This document shows, one piece after another, positions 12,207 through 24,800 of a stretch of 64,000 bases of DNA. Source of the stretch: Eimeria necatrix (taxonomy: Eukaryota > Apicomplexa > Conoidasida > Eucoccidiorida > Eimeriidae); NCBI RefSeq assembly GCF_000499385.1, contig NW_013655180.1, forward strand, positions 67,001-131,000, given 5' to 3'. Both the position numbers and the translations under genes were made by a program. The notes beneath the pieces are model-generated. The model ran no database searches. It had not been told where the DNA came from and saw nothing but the letters and a program-made list of their open reading frames with translations. Each line of letters opens with the position of its first letter. Position 1 is the stretch's first letter.

Positions 12207-15200
12207 ATGACGGGCACGGGGGGCCGCGCTTGGCAGGCCACAGCCACGCCGAGCCGCCCCGCGCACCCTTTAAATCCAAACTGCACACAAAGCCCAGCAG
12301 ACCACCTGAAACCTCATATTCAATCTACTCCTCACGCTGAGGGACCTACTCAAGGCGCTGCTGCCCCCATTCCGTGGAATCCCGCATGCCGCAGCCATCC
12401 TCCGCGTCGTGAACTGTCCTCTGCGGGGGTTGGGTCTCTCGAGCTAAGTACAAACTCGCCACTGCCTCCTTCCAAGCCTCGTTCCATCCTCCGTGGACCA
12501 CGACGGCCCTCAGATGGGCCCTGTCAAGGCCATCGTTGGCCCTCCGACTCGGCGGAGATACAGAGAAAACCGACATCCTCTTACGAGGCGCCCCGAGATC
12601 GGCGATTGTCAGTATCACATGAGGGAACCGACTACAGGGCCTGGTTGGATGGGCCTAGCTGGTCTGGGGGAGACGCGCGACTAGGGTTCCGGGATTCCGC
12701 CGGTAACCCGCCGGATGATGGCCCCTGGGACACTGAAACCGGCTCCGACTCCTACACAGGCACTGATAGCTCCAGCACGGAATCTGACAACGAAGCCACA
12801 GGAAGCATGCAGTTGGCAATGGCCCATGAGGCGGCCCGCTGGTTTCCCCACACAAACATTTACGCGAAAATGAAGGCCAGCGCCGAGTCTGCAGTCGACA
12901 AAGAACAAAAGTACAAGGACGCAGGTGCGCGCACAGACAAACTTTCACATAACACTATCGGAGCTTGTCATTTTCTAAACGTATTCATGAATGCATATAA
13001 GCTGTAGATCCCTCAGGTGCTTCCGACGCGTCATCCTGCATGATGCACGCTGCGGTGCCGCAGTAGCCTTCACTGCATGTAGCGCTCGGATGCTACTGCT
13101 TTTATCTGTCCTTTATTTTTTTTAATTTAATTTTGCTTTTCCTCTTTGCGTTGCTTATGGATGGGCGCTGATAGGGAGTGTGCATGTGAGCGGGTGCAGT
13201 AACTGGTCGCGTTCGGATTGGTGGTTCAATTTTCACAATCTTTCTCTTTATTTGTGTCACGCAAAGACAGAGCAGTCTTGAAGACATCCCGTTGGCAGCC
13301 TTTGAAATGGGTGGTCTTCGTTTTATCGCGTGGGCATTCCTCCTGACATGCTTCTGTTCCCTACCCATTATGATCGCCGACATTGCACTTGGTAGGTCCA
13401 GTGACTCCGCGAATCCTTCCTACTCACCCAGTGCAGATTAGCACTCTCTTCTTTTAGGGAGGAGCTCAACTCGCCATGAAGTACCATGTCGTACAGCGAC
13501 AAGTGCTTAGTTGGTGCTGCTTTGTTTGAATCGCCACCTCTATCCTGCTGTTCTTGATTATTAATTGTCCTTAAGCTGCTGTTGCTGTCGGTGCTCACTC
13601 AGGTCAGTCAACGCAAGGTTCGGTGCTAAGTGCTTTGAATAGCCTGCACAAGCGTCTTCGGGGTTTGGGTTTGGCGATGGCTGCGAGCTGCACTGTGGCA
13701 GCAGTGCTGCAGACATACGTAACTTGTCTTGTCTTCCATTTTCTTACCACCTCCATAAGCACTCTGTCAAGTTGGATGAGCAATGATACCTTCCGAAACA
13801 TATGCGCAAATCTGTCGGCTGCAGAGTAAGTTATCAACTGATTTTAAATGTATGAGTTTCGTTTGTTGGACTCAGTCTCAAGATAACGAATAATAACTCA
13901 CGGAGAATAGCGAGCGAGACGCAGAATCAGTCTAGAAAAAATGAATTCTTGTTCTTTTATTTTTGTGCGTTCAGATGCGCTGCTGACCCCCGATGCGCCG
14001 TGGACTCAACAGGTGGCTGTTTGGCTGCACTAGAAGTTTACATTAACGCGTCTTGGTTACACCTACTGACCTCAACAGACACGACGACAAGGGTTTATAA
14101 AGTGGCATGCTGCCTCGCCATATGGGTACTTGTCACATACGCCCTAACTCAGGTTAGTACCGGATTTTTCCCTTTCTGCGTTCTTTTGGTTTTCGGCAGA
14201 TGCATTTATGCTGCCAAGCATTCCTAAAATCCAAATATGGATTGGCTTTGTGATGTTCCCCACAAGCACAAAATGCGCAAAATTTGAAGCTCACCTCGAG
14301 TGTTCACAAAACACCAATAGCATGTTCCGCATGCACGAGTAAGCGGTGCATCAAGCACATTCATGAAGCCTGCAGATTACTATGTAGTGTTTGCTACAGC
14401 ATATTTTACATTACTTGTCTGTGCCTTCATTTGTTCAAACGCGCACATAAATTTATATGCACATACATAAGCTGACTCAGTTCTACGCTTGCCCGGCTGT
14501 CTGTGTGGAGGCCATGCAAAAGGGCTTTTCCCATGTATTTCATTGCTGTATTGCTGTGCTTTCTGCAATTTCAGGCGCCTCGTGTGTTGGCTGCGGTCGG
14601 CGCTTGCGTCTTCCCATGTACCTTTATTCTGCTGCCTGCGTTGGCGCTGATGGAGATGACTTCGGCAGAGCAGAAAAAACACTTGACAGACATATTTAAA
14701 GTGCTTAGCCATGAGATGCCGCTTCAGGAAGAATATTTCTGTCTGCTGATGCTGCCGTTACTCCTCTATATGCCTGGCGATGGCGCAGCCCTGACGGTGG
14801 CCTCTTTCGACAAACCCTCACACAACCCTGTTCTTATCGGCTTCGTCTGTCTCACCTCAAAGTGGCTTGTCGCATACATGCTCTTCTACCTTTTATTCTA
14901 CGCAGAGGGACTCTCCTCAGACCCACAGTGTGAGATGCCAGACTGGCGCAGTCCGCACGTTGCCGCAGCGTCAGCCGCACAGCTTCTTCAGGGGAGTTCT
15001 CCAGAAGTGGTCCTTTAAGGGTTATGAGGTTAATAGAGCCTCGAGCTGTAAAATTCAGATTCTGCGCTAAACTGAGGGCTTCCCGCCTCAAGGGAGATAT
15101 CAGCTGGTTAGAGGATACACTGCTGATTATTTTTTTATGGTGTTCTTGTATACTGAAAGTGGCAACTGAAACTAGTTTGTGTTTTCGCTTGTAGATATTA

Positions 15201-17215
15201 GGTATGCAGCTTACATGCTGGGTAGGCCATGGTGGTCCCTCTACGATGCGTTTCTGGTTGTGCGTTGGATGGTAGTCGTGTATGTTTATTACATGTCTGC
15301 TATGCTTTGATGAGGATTTGAGCAGTGCGTGTGTATGATTACTGGGTTTGTGGTGAGTGTTTCCGCAGCATTCAATGGTATGTTTCTCCCAAGCATGTTT
15401 CGGTGGATGACAGCTGGGGGACCTGGAAGCACGGCTTTTCCTGTAATGTGGTATGTGGTGACCCGCATGTGGCCTGAAGCGTGGTTTCTGGGACTCATAT
15501 CTTTTGTGGCGATATTTGCGCAGCGGCTTTCCAGCTGCTGGTGTCTCATGATGGTACAGTGGTCCGTCCTGCAGGACATGAGGTGGCTAACAGTCCCGCC
15601 CAAGGTGCACGAGTGTCTACCGGATCCGCGAGGCTTACTTCGTTCTCTACCCCGAACCGCTGAGTCCAGGGACAGAGACATGAGTGTCCCCAGGAGGGAT
15701 GCAGATTCTTATCCTACGAATGCTGCTCTAGGGCCTCCGCGAAGCGATGCAGTGCCCCAGGAAAATACCTCAGGGCTCTCCCAGAAACCTGGAAGTATCC
15801 AGAAAAAGCCACTAGAGGGTTGCCACGTGAGGCAGCGCCGGTCCTCTTCGAAAGATGAAAAAAATTCTGGCAGTGCCAATGGCAGGGGCGCAGGAAGCCG
15901 ATTGGTGTGGTCCCTCAACCGCCTGTTGCGTAGGAGTGCAGGGGATACCTATGAAGATGTGGATCCTCAAGATATGTTTGATGCGAAGCAGGAGGCTATG
16001 ACCAATGCGCCTCTGTCCTGGTGGGGTGGGCCGGACGCTGAAGACCCCGAAAAGCATCGGCGGGGAGAGGCAGGAAAAAAGGGCTACAGGCTGAAAAAGT
16101 TTCTGCTGGCGTGCATTGTCTACGGTCCCCCTGCTACTGTGTCAGCCCTTCTGGTTTGCTGCAGCCTGCCTGCTGACACGGCGGAGAACCCGCGGTTTAC
16201 AGCTCCACTGCATTTCCACATGATGCGACACACAGATATGTTCTTACGGCTTCTCTTGGGGAGTGCTACGTGCATTCATTTGGCATGGTTGTTCGGTTTC
16301 AGGGAACAGGCGCAGCGGGTCGGGATCCTACCGCTCTTAGTACTGGGTTTGAGCTCTGTATCTATGATGTTGGTACCACTGGTGCGCGTTCTCTTTTCCG
16401 TTGACCTGTCGGTGTCCCTTGTCATGCTGCTGTGGCTACCTTGGGCCTTCATTGGACTTACCATCGTAATTATATCCGTTCAGACGGCCCACAACCTGCG
16501 AGACATCCTGGAGCAGCAGAGGGGACCCCCTGCAAAACGCAATAGACGCCCACTAGGATCGCGTGTACCCCGCAAGCGCCTCCACCGCTCTGGAGCCCGT
16601 AGCCTATCCCTCCGCGCGCGGACAATGCCTTTCCTAGCACGTGATGGCGGCTCTTCATGTAACTCTCGCGAGGATCAGCTTTTCGTTCACTCCAAGAGTT
16701 GGTCTCTGGAACGTCATGGCTCTCTTCTCTGTATGCGAGATGAATCAGTACCTCCAAAAGCTGCTCATTCGCGCCTTCTGCAGCCCCAGAGGTACGCCTC
16801 AAAACATGGCCACTCTCGGCAGCAAATCCGAAGGGCCGCCTGGGTTCAGGCGCGGGTTCGAGAGATGTTTACCGTGATTAGCTTATTTGTGCGCTTGCTG
16901 CGAAGCAACCTCTACTGGGCTTTCATCGGGAATGTAGAAATTTTGCGAGCCGACCTGAACATGGCGCTATCTGGGAATCCGTGCCGGCCTGTGCCCATGC
17001 TTTGGGGTTGGCTTTTCAAGTTTGTTGCAACTCCCTGGTTGCTCGTGGAGCTCGTAGAACACTGCGTTGGGACCTTCCCCAAGGCTTTACAACAGGCAGA
17101 AGGCTTCAGCGTAGCTACGGCTTATATTCTCTTCGGTTGGACCATTGTAATTGTCTCCATCATTGTCTTCGGTAAGCACAAGAGACACTACACCACGAGT
17201 CCACAGCCTTCGTAA
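12207..17215 (+). CDS. SLC6-like sodium:neurotransmitter symporter family (SNF/NSS) protein
   Basis: Exons: 12207 to about 12910, about 13271-13391, 13603-13825, 13975-14152, 14575-14929, 15195-15221 and 15369-17215, with matching phases from the second exon on. NSS landmarks occur in order. The TM1-TM2 segment IPLAAFEMGG leads to TM2 ending in LPIMIADIALGQ, matching the family NGGG...LGQ block. TM3 is RGLGLAMAAS and onward; a Cys-bearing extracellular loop follows; TM4-TM5 spans 14089-14650. TM6-TM7 carries ASFDKPSHN, like the family SYNKFxNN. TM7-TM8 carries GGPGSTAFPV, like GPGLAF. TM10 ends CIHLAWLFGF, like ECIAIAWVYG, and TM11-12 precede the stop. The family moves amino acids or amines with sodium across the plasma membrane; the substrate here is unknown. 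Oddities: about 230 hydrophilic N-terminal residues, long basic loops at 15600-16070 and 16500-16850, and no GNVWRFP signature of TM1. The first exon and its junction are the least certain part. Confidence 0.8.
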
Positions 17216-18842
17216 TCCCTGGACGCTAAATTAGACTCTTGACAAAGGATACTCGTGAAGCTGGCAGGAGGCAGAACGAGGTTTACTGAGCTCAAACAAT
17301 GATAGCAAAGGCAGTTCCTTACACAACGATAACATATAACGAGTCGAAAAGCGCCCTTTAGAGGACTCACTCATATGCTTGCCCTTTTAGAAGCTGTTTA
17401 GTTCATATAGTCGAAGCTTTGGATCCTGTACGTCGATAATCAGTATTGCTGTTCGTGTTTCAAAACTCATGCAAAACGTAAGTGCTCGTGGCGCCTCCCG
17501 GCGTGCGGACGCCGCTTCCGGCTACATGAACTCAACAGTGCACCGCAATGCTTACGCAATTTGTGCAAACGCAGGCGCTCTATTCCCTGATGCTTTGGAA
17601 CCTCTCCTGCCTTCTCGTACGCTAGAGTTCCCACGGTGTTGGGTTCCTCGGATCTCGTGGCAGTGGCGTTTGCCGCTGCTGGAAGATATAAACCCCAGAT
17701 TGTTTGGCGGCAGTCGACGTGGAGGGGCAAGACAAAAAGGGACGAATCAGCGAGGGGCTGGCAAACGTTAACTGCAATTTGAGTCCTTATGAGGGCAAAG
17801 CAGAGCAACAGAATGTGGGGGATATGCAGAAGCCTGTAGAGGAAGGATGGGTTCTAACTATGTTGGGTGCCAAGTATGTGGCATTTGTGCCAAGCCACGA
17901 TTTCCGCTTCACACAAAAAGCCCATAACAACGTGAAATACTAGACCTGCATCTGCAATACGACAGCAGAAAGGCTAGTCCACGAAAATAACGCAAAAAAA
18001 GGAATGGCAAAGGGCGGCTGAGGACCGGCAGGCTTTTTGAAAATGTGGTATAGAGAAGTCAGCTGTAGGAGGAGGCACGGAAGAAGACACACGAAAGGGG
18101 AAAAAAGGGAGAAACAACGAGAGCTTGGAAAAAAGAAAGGAAAATTGAGGAAAATGAAGCAAACACGTAGGCAGGGCTCCAAGTCCTTGCGGGACTTCCT
18201 TGAATATTTTGAAGTCCCTTGGCGTTTTACGCGTTTTTGCCGTCACTGAGGTCTGACGCTACTGATGACTTGATGGTTGTGGTGATGATGATGACGTGAT
18301 GGTGATCATCATTGAGGACGACGAGGAAGAAAAAGGTCTGATTGAGTGAGGTAGTGAAGACGATGTTACGATCAATTTGTCTTTTGCGAGCAGTAAACAC
18401 CTCATGGCCTCTGCCGAAGGCGACTGTCCTGCCCGTCTTGCAAGAATTGACGCCCTGCACAGCGGCAGAAAGACGCAACCGAACTGTTTTCCTCTGTCAG
18501 TATGTCCTAGACCACTTTTGCATGCATTTTTTTCTTCAGCCCCTAATTGACAGCAGCATATGCTTGGAACGCTGCAAGCATAAGGTCATTCACAGGCGGC
18601 GAGCGAGCTCAAAAGACGTGGCAGCAGCGGCGAAGGCAGGCAGCCCGTAGGGCTTCAATGGCTGCTTTGAGCATACCGTGACACCGAACAGTGCGGATGA
18701 GAGGCACACATGGAGTGAGGCTCATTTTTGCTTGCAGCTGATGCTCATTTTGCCCATTGTATCTCAAAACGTATACAAGGTGGACAGAGTGTAGGGCAGC
18801 TAACTAGCTTTTACAGATTTGTCATGTGGACTTGACGGCGCC
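17216..18842. other. Transporter 3' flank; no supported gene
   Basis: A frame at 17469-17771 and its antisense overlap each other and neither shows a domain, so neither is called. Purine-rich sequence occupies about 18050-18170 and a GAT-rich, microsatellite-like stretch about 18255-18335. The 3' untranslated region of the transporter gene probably lies at the left end. Confidence 0.4.
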
Positions 18843-18988
18843 TGCAGCAGCTGCAGCAGTAGCAAGAGCAGCAGCAGCAACAGATGCTCGTGCAACAAGA
18901 ACAGCAACAGCAGCAGTAACAGAAGCTGCTGCAGGAGAACAAACACTAGCAGCAGCAGCACCCGCAGCAGCCTCAACCGCAGCAGCAG
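18843..18988. repeat. Interrupted CAG/GCA trinucleotide tract
   Basis: About 146 bases are dominated by GCA/CAG triplets with interruptions. On the + strand they read as Ala-rich, Ser/Cys-rich or Gln-rich in the three frames; on the - strand they read as poly-Leu. Such tracts are typical of eimeriid coding exons and code there for homopolymeric amino-acid runs, but no exon with clear splice sites and flanking coding sequence could be fixed here. It may be part of an unrecognised exon or a non-coding microsatellite. Long frames on both strands around it are made by the repeat itself. Confidence 0.75.
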
Positions 18989-19900
18989 GACGCCGGGAGC
19001 AGCCGCGTTACCATTCATTGTTGGTGGCACTAGGATCCAAGGGAGTCCTGGCGATCCGTTGATGGATATATTTGCTCGGGCCGATTTCGCATGTCTGTAT
19101 TTATTTTTATTCTTTAGAATACCAAAATGTATGTGTTTGAAATTATTTAAACCGCTGCTTCTAAAACGCCAACGATATTCAGTGCGGCCTCCAACCTTGT
19201 CCTGCGGCCCGCAAGCGCCGTTGTACTGGTCAGGGTCACTTCGTGGTGAGGCCTCACTCTGGCTTGTGTGACACGTCTTGTGCATAAATTGAATGAAGTA
19301 AATGACTATCATCCAATATCTCCCATATCTATAGACTAAATTTTGTAGGTACACAGCGGGGGTTCGACGATTTTTTGGCACAAGGAAGTCCCGTTTTGTT
19401 GCATATTAAAAATCGTCGAATAGTTGGTGGTGGTTCTGTCGTGGCTCTATATGTGTTTGTTTGCGTGTATGTCACATGTATAATGTGTACATAAGTATGT
19501 GCACAAACACATACGGCTCTCACTCCTGCAACTGCGGCAGCGTATGAACTTGGTAATTTATCTTTGCTTCCTTTTATATCACCAGTGGGGACCTCATGAG
19601 GAGAATTGCCCATGCTTGTTCTGTCATCATAGCTGTCAGGAAGAGCCCGTGCCCCGCTGCAGGGTTAAGTAGATTCCCAAGGTGGACAATGCCTCCTGGC
19701 CCCCAATCCCCTCAAGGGCATTAGAAATGTGTAGCCACCTTATAAAAGTTAGCAAAGACATTCTTATAAACGCGCAAACTGTGATATATTGTGCGCCCTT
19801 AAAACAGACAGCAGCACATGAGCCTCAGTTCCAGACCCTTAAGTGACACATCTGCCCCGCAAAACTACCGCTTAATATCTGTGCAGACTCATGTCTATTC
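18989..19900. other. No supported gene
   Basis: Sequence becomes AT-richer after the CAG tract. No exon, repeat or RNA gene was recognised. Confidence 0.4.
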
Positions 19901-22510
19901 CATAGGCAGTCCAAGTAGACTGAAGAATTCAACAAGGCCTTAAGCAGGCTGCTGGTGGAGCTCATCAGGGCTTCACTTCTGCGTTCACTTGTTTTACGAG
20001 CATGTGCAATTCTTGATCTGCGAACGGGCAGAAGCCTTCTATAGTGTACGTATCCTGCGAAGTACAGAAAGGACTGCCGTTGCTCTGCGTTTATACAAAT
20101 GGCTTTTTAAGAACTCTAGTTACCTCAAACGAAAAACTTTCTTTACTCCTGCTAAGCACACGGTTCTATGCAGCGCAGTTTTGCAGCAGCAGATGGTGAG
20201 GGCAACGGAGAAAAAAACCTTTTCGAAAGCTAGTATCAAAATGTAGGCGTAAACAGCAGGCACACATACAAGCATGATCTCTGAGTACGTCAATATCATC
20301 AGCCATAATGGCAGGACAGATATCATGACAAAGCCCACTTATGACGAGTAAACAGACGTGAGCGGAAGCATCCATTAAAATTTGAATATCGCGCGCTTGC
20401 CTAGCAAAGCTGCAAAACATGGGAAACTAGGAGCGAAAATGATTAGTGCGTTTCGGTACTGCGCAATCACACAATGAGTATTATCTGCTCTTGCCTGTCC
20501 TTTCATATGGCTTTGAACGAAAACGCCCACTAGGTCCCTTAGCCTGCTGCACGTAATTCGTGAGAACGGGCTTCTACCCAAATGTTGGACCTTAGAATCC
20601 CCTTTGCACTAGCTCCTTCGGGATGAAGAAAAAGTAGCATCAGCAGCATCAGCTAAATTCGAAGGAAGGACGTAACACTTCACCAGACACCAGCGTGTCC
20701 GCTTGGTTCAATCACCATGAAACACCAAACGGAATATGACTGAGAGATCTTTCCAGCAGAAACGGCACAACGGCAGCAGCAATAGGCTCAGCAGTTTTGA
20801 GGAGTACCTGCGTTTGCTGCCAAAACTACTTCTGAACTCGTCACCTTCAATGTGCACGTATAAAGTGCTCAGTTGCTCAGTATTACTGAGCACTTAGTGG
20901 CACGCCGCTGCATGTTGGCCAGAAGCCTAGCATTCTTCTTAAAGCTTCTGCTAGCGTGTCACACGCCCTATCTATCAGCGGTAGCAGAAGCATCAGCAAG
21001 CAGAGAAAACTACGTACAACAGCATGGTTCTTGGTTTCCCAACGCATGAGGCTGCTGGAGTTCATCGATGCACGCTGATGCCTCTGAGTCTCTGGGAAGG
21101 CAATCTGTAGACAAGCAGTTAGAGTCCCGGACAAAGGTGCGAAACTTGGGAAGCATAGGGTGAGTCAAAGTAATGAAAGGTGACATACCTTCCTAGGAGA
21201 CGAAGTGCAGCGTGTGCCAGCAATGCTAGAGGCTCTGCGGTTTGAGCTCAGCAGCCGTAGGGCAGAAAACGAGCAATACCAGCACCAGAACCTCGTCAGG
21301 ATGCACAGAATGGCCAAGCCGCTATACTGTCTGGGCTTCCTTAGCATTCTTCTGTTTCGTAGAAGGAGAACAAACATCAGAGAAGAGCCTGGTTACTCTT
21401 CTTTTTGCTTGCTGCTGCAGGCTGCAATGAGAAGCATCCCCACTGCTGCGTGCACCACCGTGCGCAGAGCGCGGGCTGCCTAGACAGGCAAGTACTGGGA
21501 AAATCCTCCGAGCAGCAAATTGGATAGCACACTGCCCGGAAGTGGGGAAACAAGACAAGAGGCAGCAATGGAACCCCTCAGGCTCCAACAAGGTCATGCA
21601 GATTATAACCAGCGCTGCAGGCTTCGCCTCTGCCATTTCCGCGGAACACGCTACGTTGCAACAAATCTCCAAGGTATTCACGTTCTGTGTGCGGGCAAAA
21701 AGCAGCACGGAATCCTAAGTAATCTTTATGCAGCAGCTCTAGCAGTGCATTGTCAGCAAGAAGCTGCTTGGCGTGCGAATTTATCGATGTGCACAAATTG
21801 CATAGGTCAGTATTATGCGAAGCAGAACACAGTGCTACAGCAATATAAGCAGCTTTAGAAGGAAATTTAGCTGAAACTGCGGCGCTCAGTGACCTCGGTA
21901 CTTAGTGAGATAACAAATGCTGGGCAGCATCTCCAGCAACAGCAAATGATTTGCTGCGGGTGCAGCAACTGCCGCCGGGCTGCAGCTGCAACGCACGCGG
22001 AAGCGTTACACCATCTGTATTCCCAGACCTGTGAAAGCTTAGCAATAGCAGGGCAGCCATTCACTTGCCAATTTGCTTTGCATTACCAGTGGAATGCCTC
22101 CGCAACTCTGGTTTCAGCAGCCATTATTGTGTGGATTATGAGCTGGAGAAAGCCAACGGGCGCGACTGTTCTCTGACGAACATTTGTGAAAGGCTGAAGG
22201 ATCCCAGCGTGCAAAAATCCTAAAGTAGGGAGCTTGCTTGTGGTTCGTCAGGCAGACGCTGGCGGGCAGATGCTTTGTTTCGTCAGCTGGGTGTGTGGGT
22301 TTACGGGGAGCAGCCCCAGCACCAAACAAAAGCTGCCTCTGTTAGGAAAGGCAGGAAGGACGAAGCGCGCTAACCACAAAAAGTTGAGGAAGCGTTCAGA
22401 AGGCCTGCAAAGCCAAGTCTGCGTGGTGCTTCCAAGACAAGGGGACTATCAAACAAAGCAATCAGGATCATTCCAGGCAAAAAAAATGCGTTTCTCACTC
22501 CTCATAAGGA
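19900..22510 (+). CDS. Scattered coding-like exons of an unassembled gene (or decayed gene)
   Basis: Several + strand segments look coding. 19918-19968 reads TEEFNKALSRLLVELIR. From an ATG at about 20736 a short frame reads MTERSFQQKRHNGSSNRLSS. 21197-21294 lies between TTCCTAG and GTCAGG and reads VQRVPAMLEALRFELSSRRA. 22090-22208 lies between TTACCAG and GTGCAA and contains DYELEKANGRDCSLTNICER. A basic frame of about 90 residues runs from 22234 to 22518. Stretches at 21590-21985 are also helix-like, but in competing frames, some crossed by TAG or TAA codons. I could not join them in consistent phase. Options are one multi-exon gene with short introns, two small genes, or a decaying gene. 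No domain is recognised. Confidence 0.3.
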
Positions 22511-24420
22511 ACTACTGAAGTAGAAGATTCTATACTGCAAAAAAATTCCCGCGGATTGAAGCCAGGTCCCAATTTGGGCTACGGCTATCATTACTCCCGT
22601 ACACTTGTGAATGAGGCCCTACGGGGACGCAACCGCATGTGAGGAGGGCATTCCCAAGAGGCCAAATAACTTCTCACTTGTATGCCGTGTGCCAGGTAAG
22701 GTGCAGGGGCGTTTTGTATGTATATATGTGTATGTATATGTTCTGCCCTGCAAGCGACGTGACCCCATGGTTTCAGTTACATTCCTGAGCAATACCATGC
22801 GGCAGTTGGAGCACATGTTCGACTGACTGCCTTTTTGCCGACTTGGGTGTTCCTTCTACAGACTGTGCACTCTTCGGTTCTTTGAGTTGTTTAACGCCAA
22901 CCGAAAGCTAAAGACATTTTGTGAAGCGGTCGAGGCCAAAGGCATGCATGGTTTTTTATATGTTTTGCTGCTAGGAAACGCTAAAGAAGCGTTCAGCGAT
23001 GCTTTGCGTTTGTATATTCGTTATAAATAGAAAGAGCTCTCCATTCATTTCATGTTAAGATCGAAAACCAAAGTATACTGCAACCTGAACGAATATAAAA
23101 TAATCGCTTAGCTTGTAGCACCGAAAGATTTGGCAAGAGCTCAAAGTACAGTTGGCAAACACATATCGAGATTGACCAGTATACTCTCCAGAAGCATAAC
23201 CTAGTGGAGTTACAGGACCAGTGTTGAAGCAACAGGTGAGTGAGTGCGCTCTTACTATGTTGTCCTCTGCTTGTGCTGTGATCATTGAGTGATTTGCAGT
23301 CGCGCACAGTGCATATTCATCTCCACATAGCGCAGAATATTGGAGACGAGCTGGCAGTGCACACGCTTTTGTTCTGGCAAGGAGCAAACAGAGTTATAGT
23401 ATGGCGATTGATAATAATAAAGTTTGCTCGAGGGGCAGCGATTCAAGCAGACTGCTAAGCAGTGCACTGTTGCTTGCTTCATTAGACTTTTCACGCACGT
23501 TTAATGTGGTCCCACTGCTGCCGTTCGCACCGTGAACCTTAGATAATGGTATGGTTTGTTGTTTGTACCGTCTGAGAGCTTTTGCCGTTAAAATCATGTC
23601 TTCAAGAGGAAGCTGCTGCCTGCAGTTTTATGTGTAGCCATCCGCTATCAAGCACCATTCTTGCTCTAGTGTCATTCAGTTAGGAGCATGCGACATGTTC
23701 ACTACTTATTCGCTATTTACCTGAATTAAACATAATAGAGTCCATAGTATATGCGAGTACTGAGATACAATTCTGTATGCACCACTAAAGTTAATAAGGC
23801 GGGCTGGCTGTTTACGGTCTTCCGTAGACGACTATCATCGACAACTGACAGAGACCTCGGTTGTGCAACATCTGCATGGACCCAAAGTATGTTGATCCAC
23901 AGCTGGAAAAAGTTGAATCCACAGAAAACACTGACAAGCGCTCGTGAAGGTAGCTATAGGCAAGTCATCCTTCAAGCATTCGCGCATAACGGAAAAACTG
24001 TTCAGCCCGTTAAGTAGGTGACAATCTTCGAAAGCTCTATTGATATTAGCTACATGGCTGACAGCATTAGCGATTTAGTCCAAGTAAAACGAATTATCCG
24101 CAATATTAGCCTAACCTAAATAAAACGATTTGTGGCCCATTGTGATGCACAAAATCGCAGCGTGGATTGAGCAGAGGAGTTCACGAGTGGACACTTATGG
24201 GCACTACCAACACTTCTGTTTTGCTTCTTTATTCCCACAAGTTTGTCATTAAACTCAAAACTCATCACGTTGCCTCTGGCAATTTAGTTATTGAACAGAC
24301 CTGTCTCTAAAAAGCAGAAAAGCCAACTGGGCCACCCGTATCAAGCTATTGCTTTAAGAGTCAAAGGCTCGACGCACCACAGTCATTAATTCTAGGAATA
24401 GTCGGGATGGGAACAGAACA

Positions 24421-24800
24421 GTGCAGTATTTGCCTACCTGTGTGGCCCCGCAGCTACCGGAGATTTTCTGTACCAAAGCACGCATGAAAGATCCCACATG
24501 GCAGCAGTTTGCCGTTGGATGCTTGATCCAAAACGGCAGTTTAACCACTCTATACTCAAAATACATTAACTGCACAGCGTCCACGTTCTACATGCTTGAA
24601 GAACGTGGTATTACCGAGGGACGACACAAAAATTCATTGTTAACGTTAATAATGTCCGGGACATACGGTCTTGCCGGTAATATGGCGTTTTGTTTACGCA
24701 ACAGCATTATTTCAGATTAGCTCCATACTTCCGCAACCTGCGTGAAATGTTCCATGGAATACCGGATAAGCTGGTGCTGATAACGTGGAAGAAAAGAAAT
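24421..24800 (+). mobile_element. Decayed Ty3/Gypsy-like integrase fragment
   Basis: At 24741-24776 the + strand reads LREMFHGIPDKL followed by V, matching the integrase-core pattern HGIPxxLVSDR of Ty3/Gypsy elements. About 86 codons upstream, in another frame, DPTWQQFAVGCLI resembles the start of the catalytic core (PWxxVxxDxI). The two pieces are in different frames and stop codons interrupt them. The Asp after LVS is not preserved and no flanking LTR was found, so this is an inactive relic. Family assignment rests on short motifs. Confidence 0.4.

Noticed and set aside
13080..13200. Hydrophobic reading near 13085-13150 as the missing TM1 of the transporter
   Set aside because: Hydrophobicity comes from a T-rich stretch, the frame has stops at both sides, and it lacks the GNVWRFP motif.
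18800..19381. 193-codon minus-strand frame with long Leu runs
   Set aside because: The Leu runs are the antisense of the CAG tract and there is no other support for coding.
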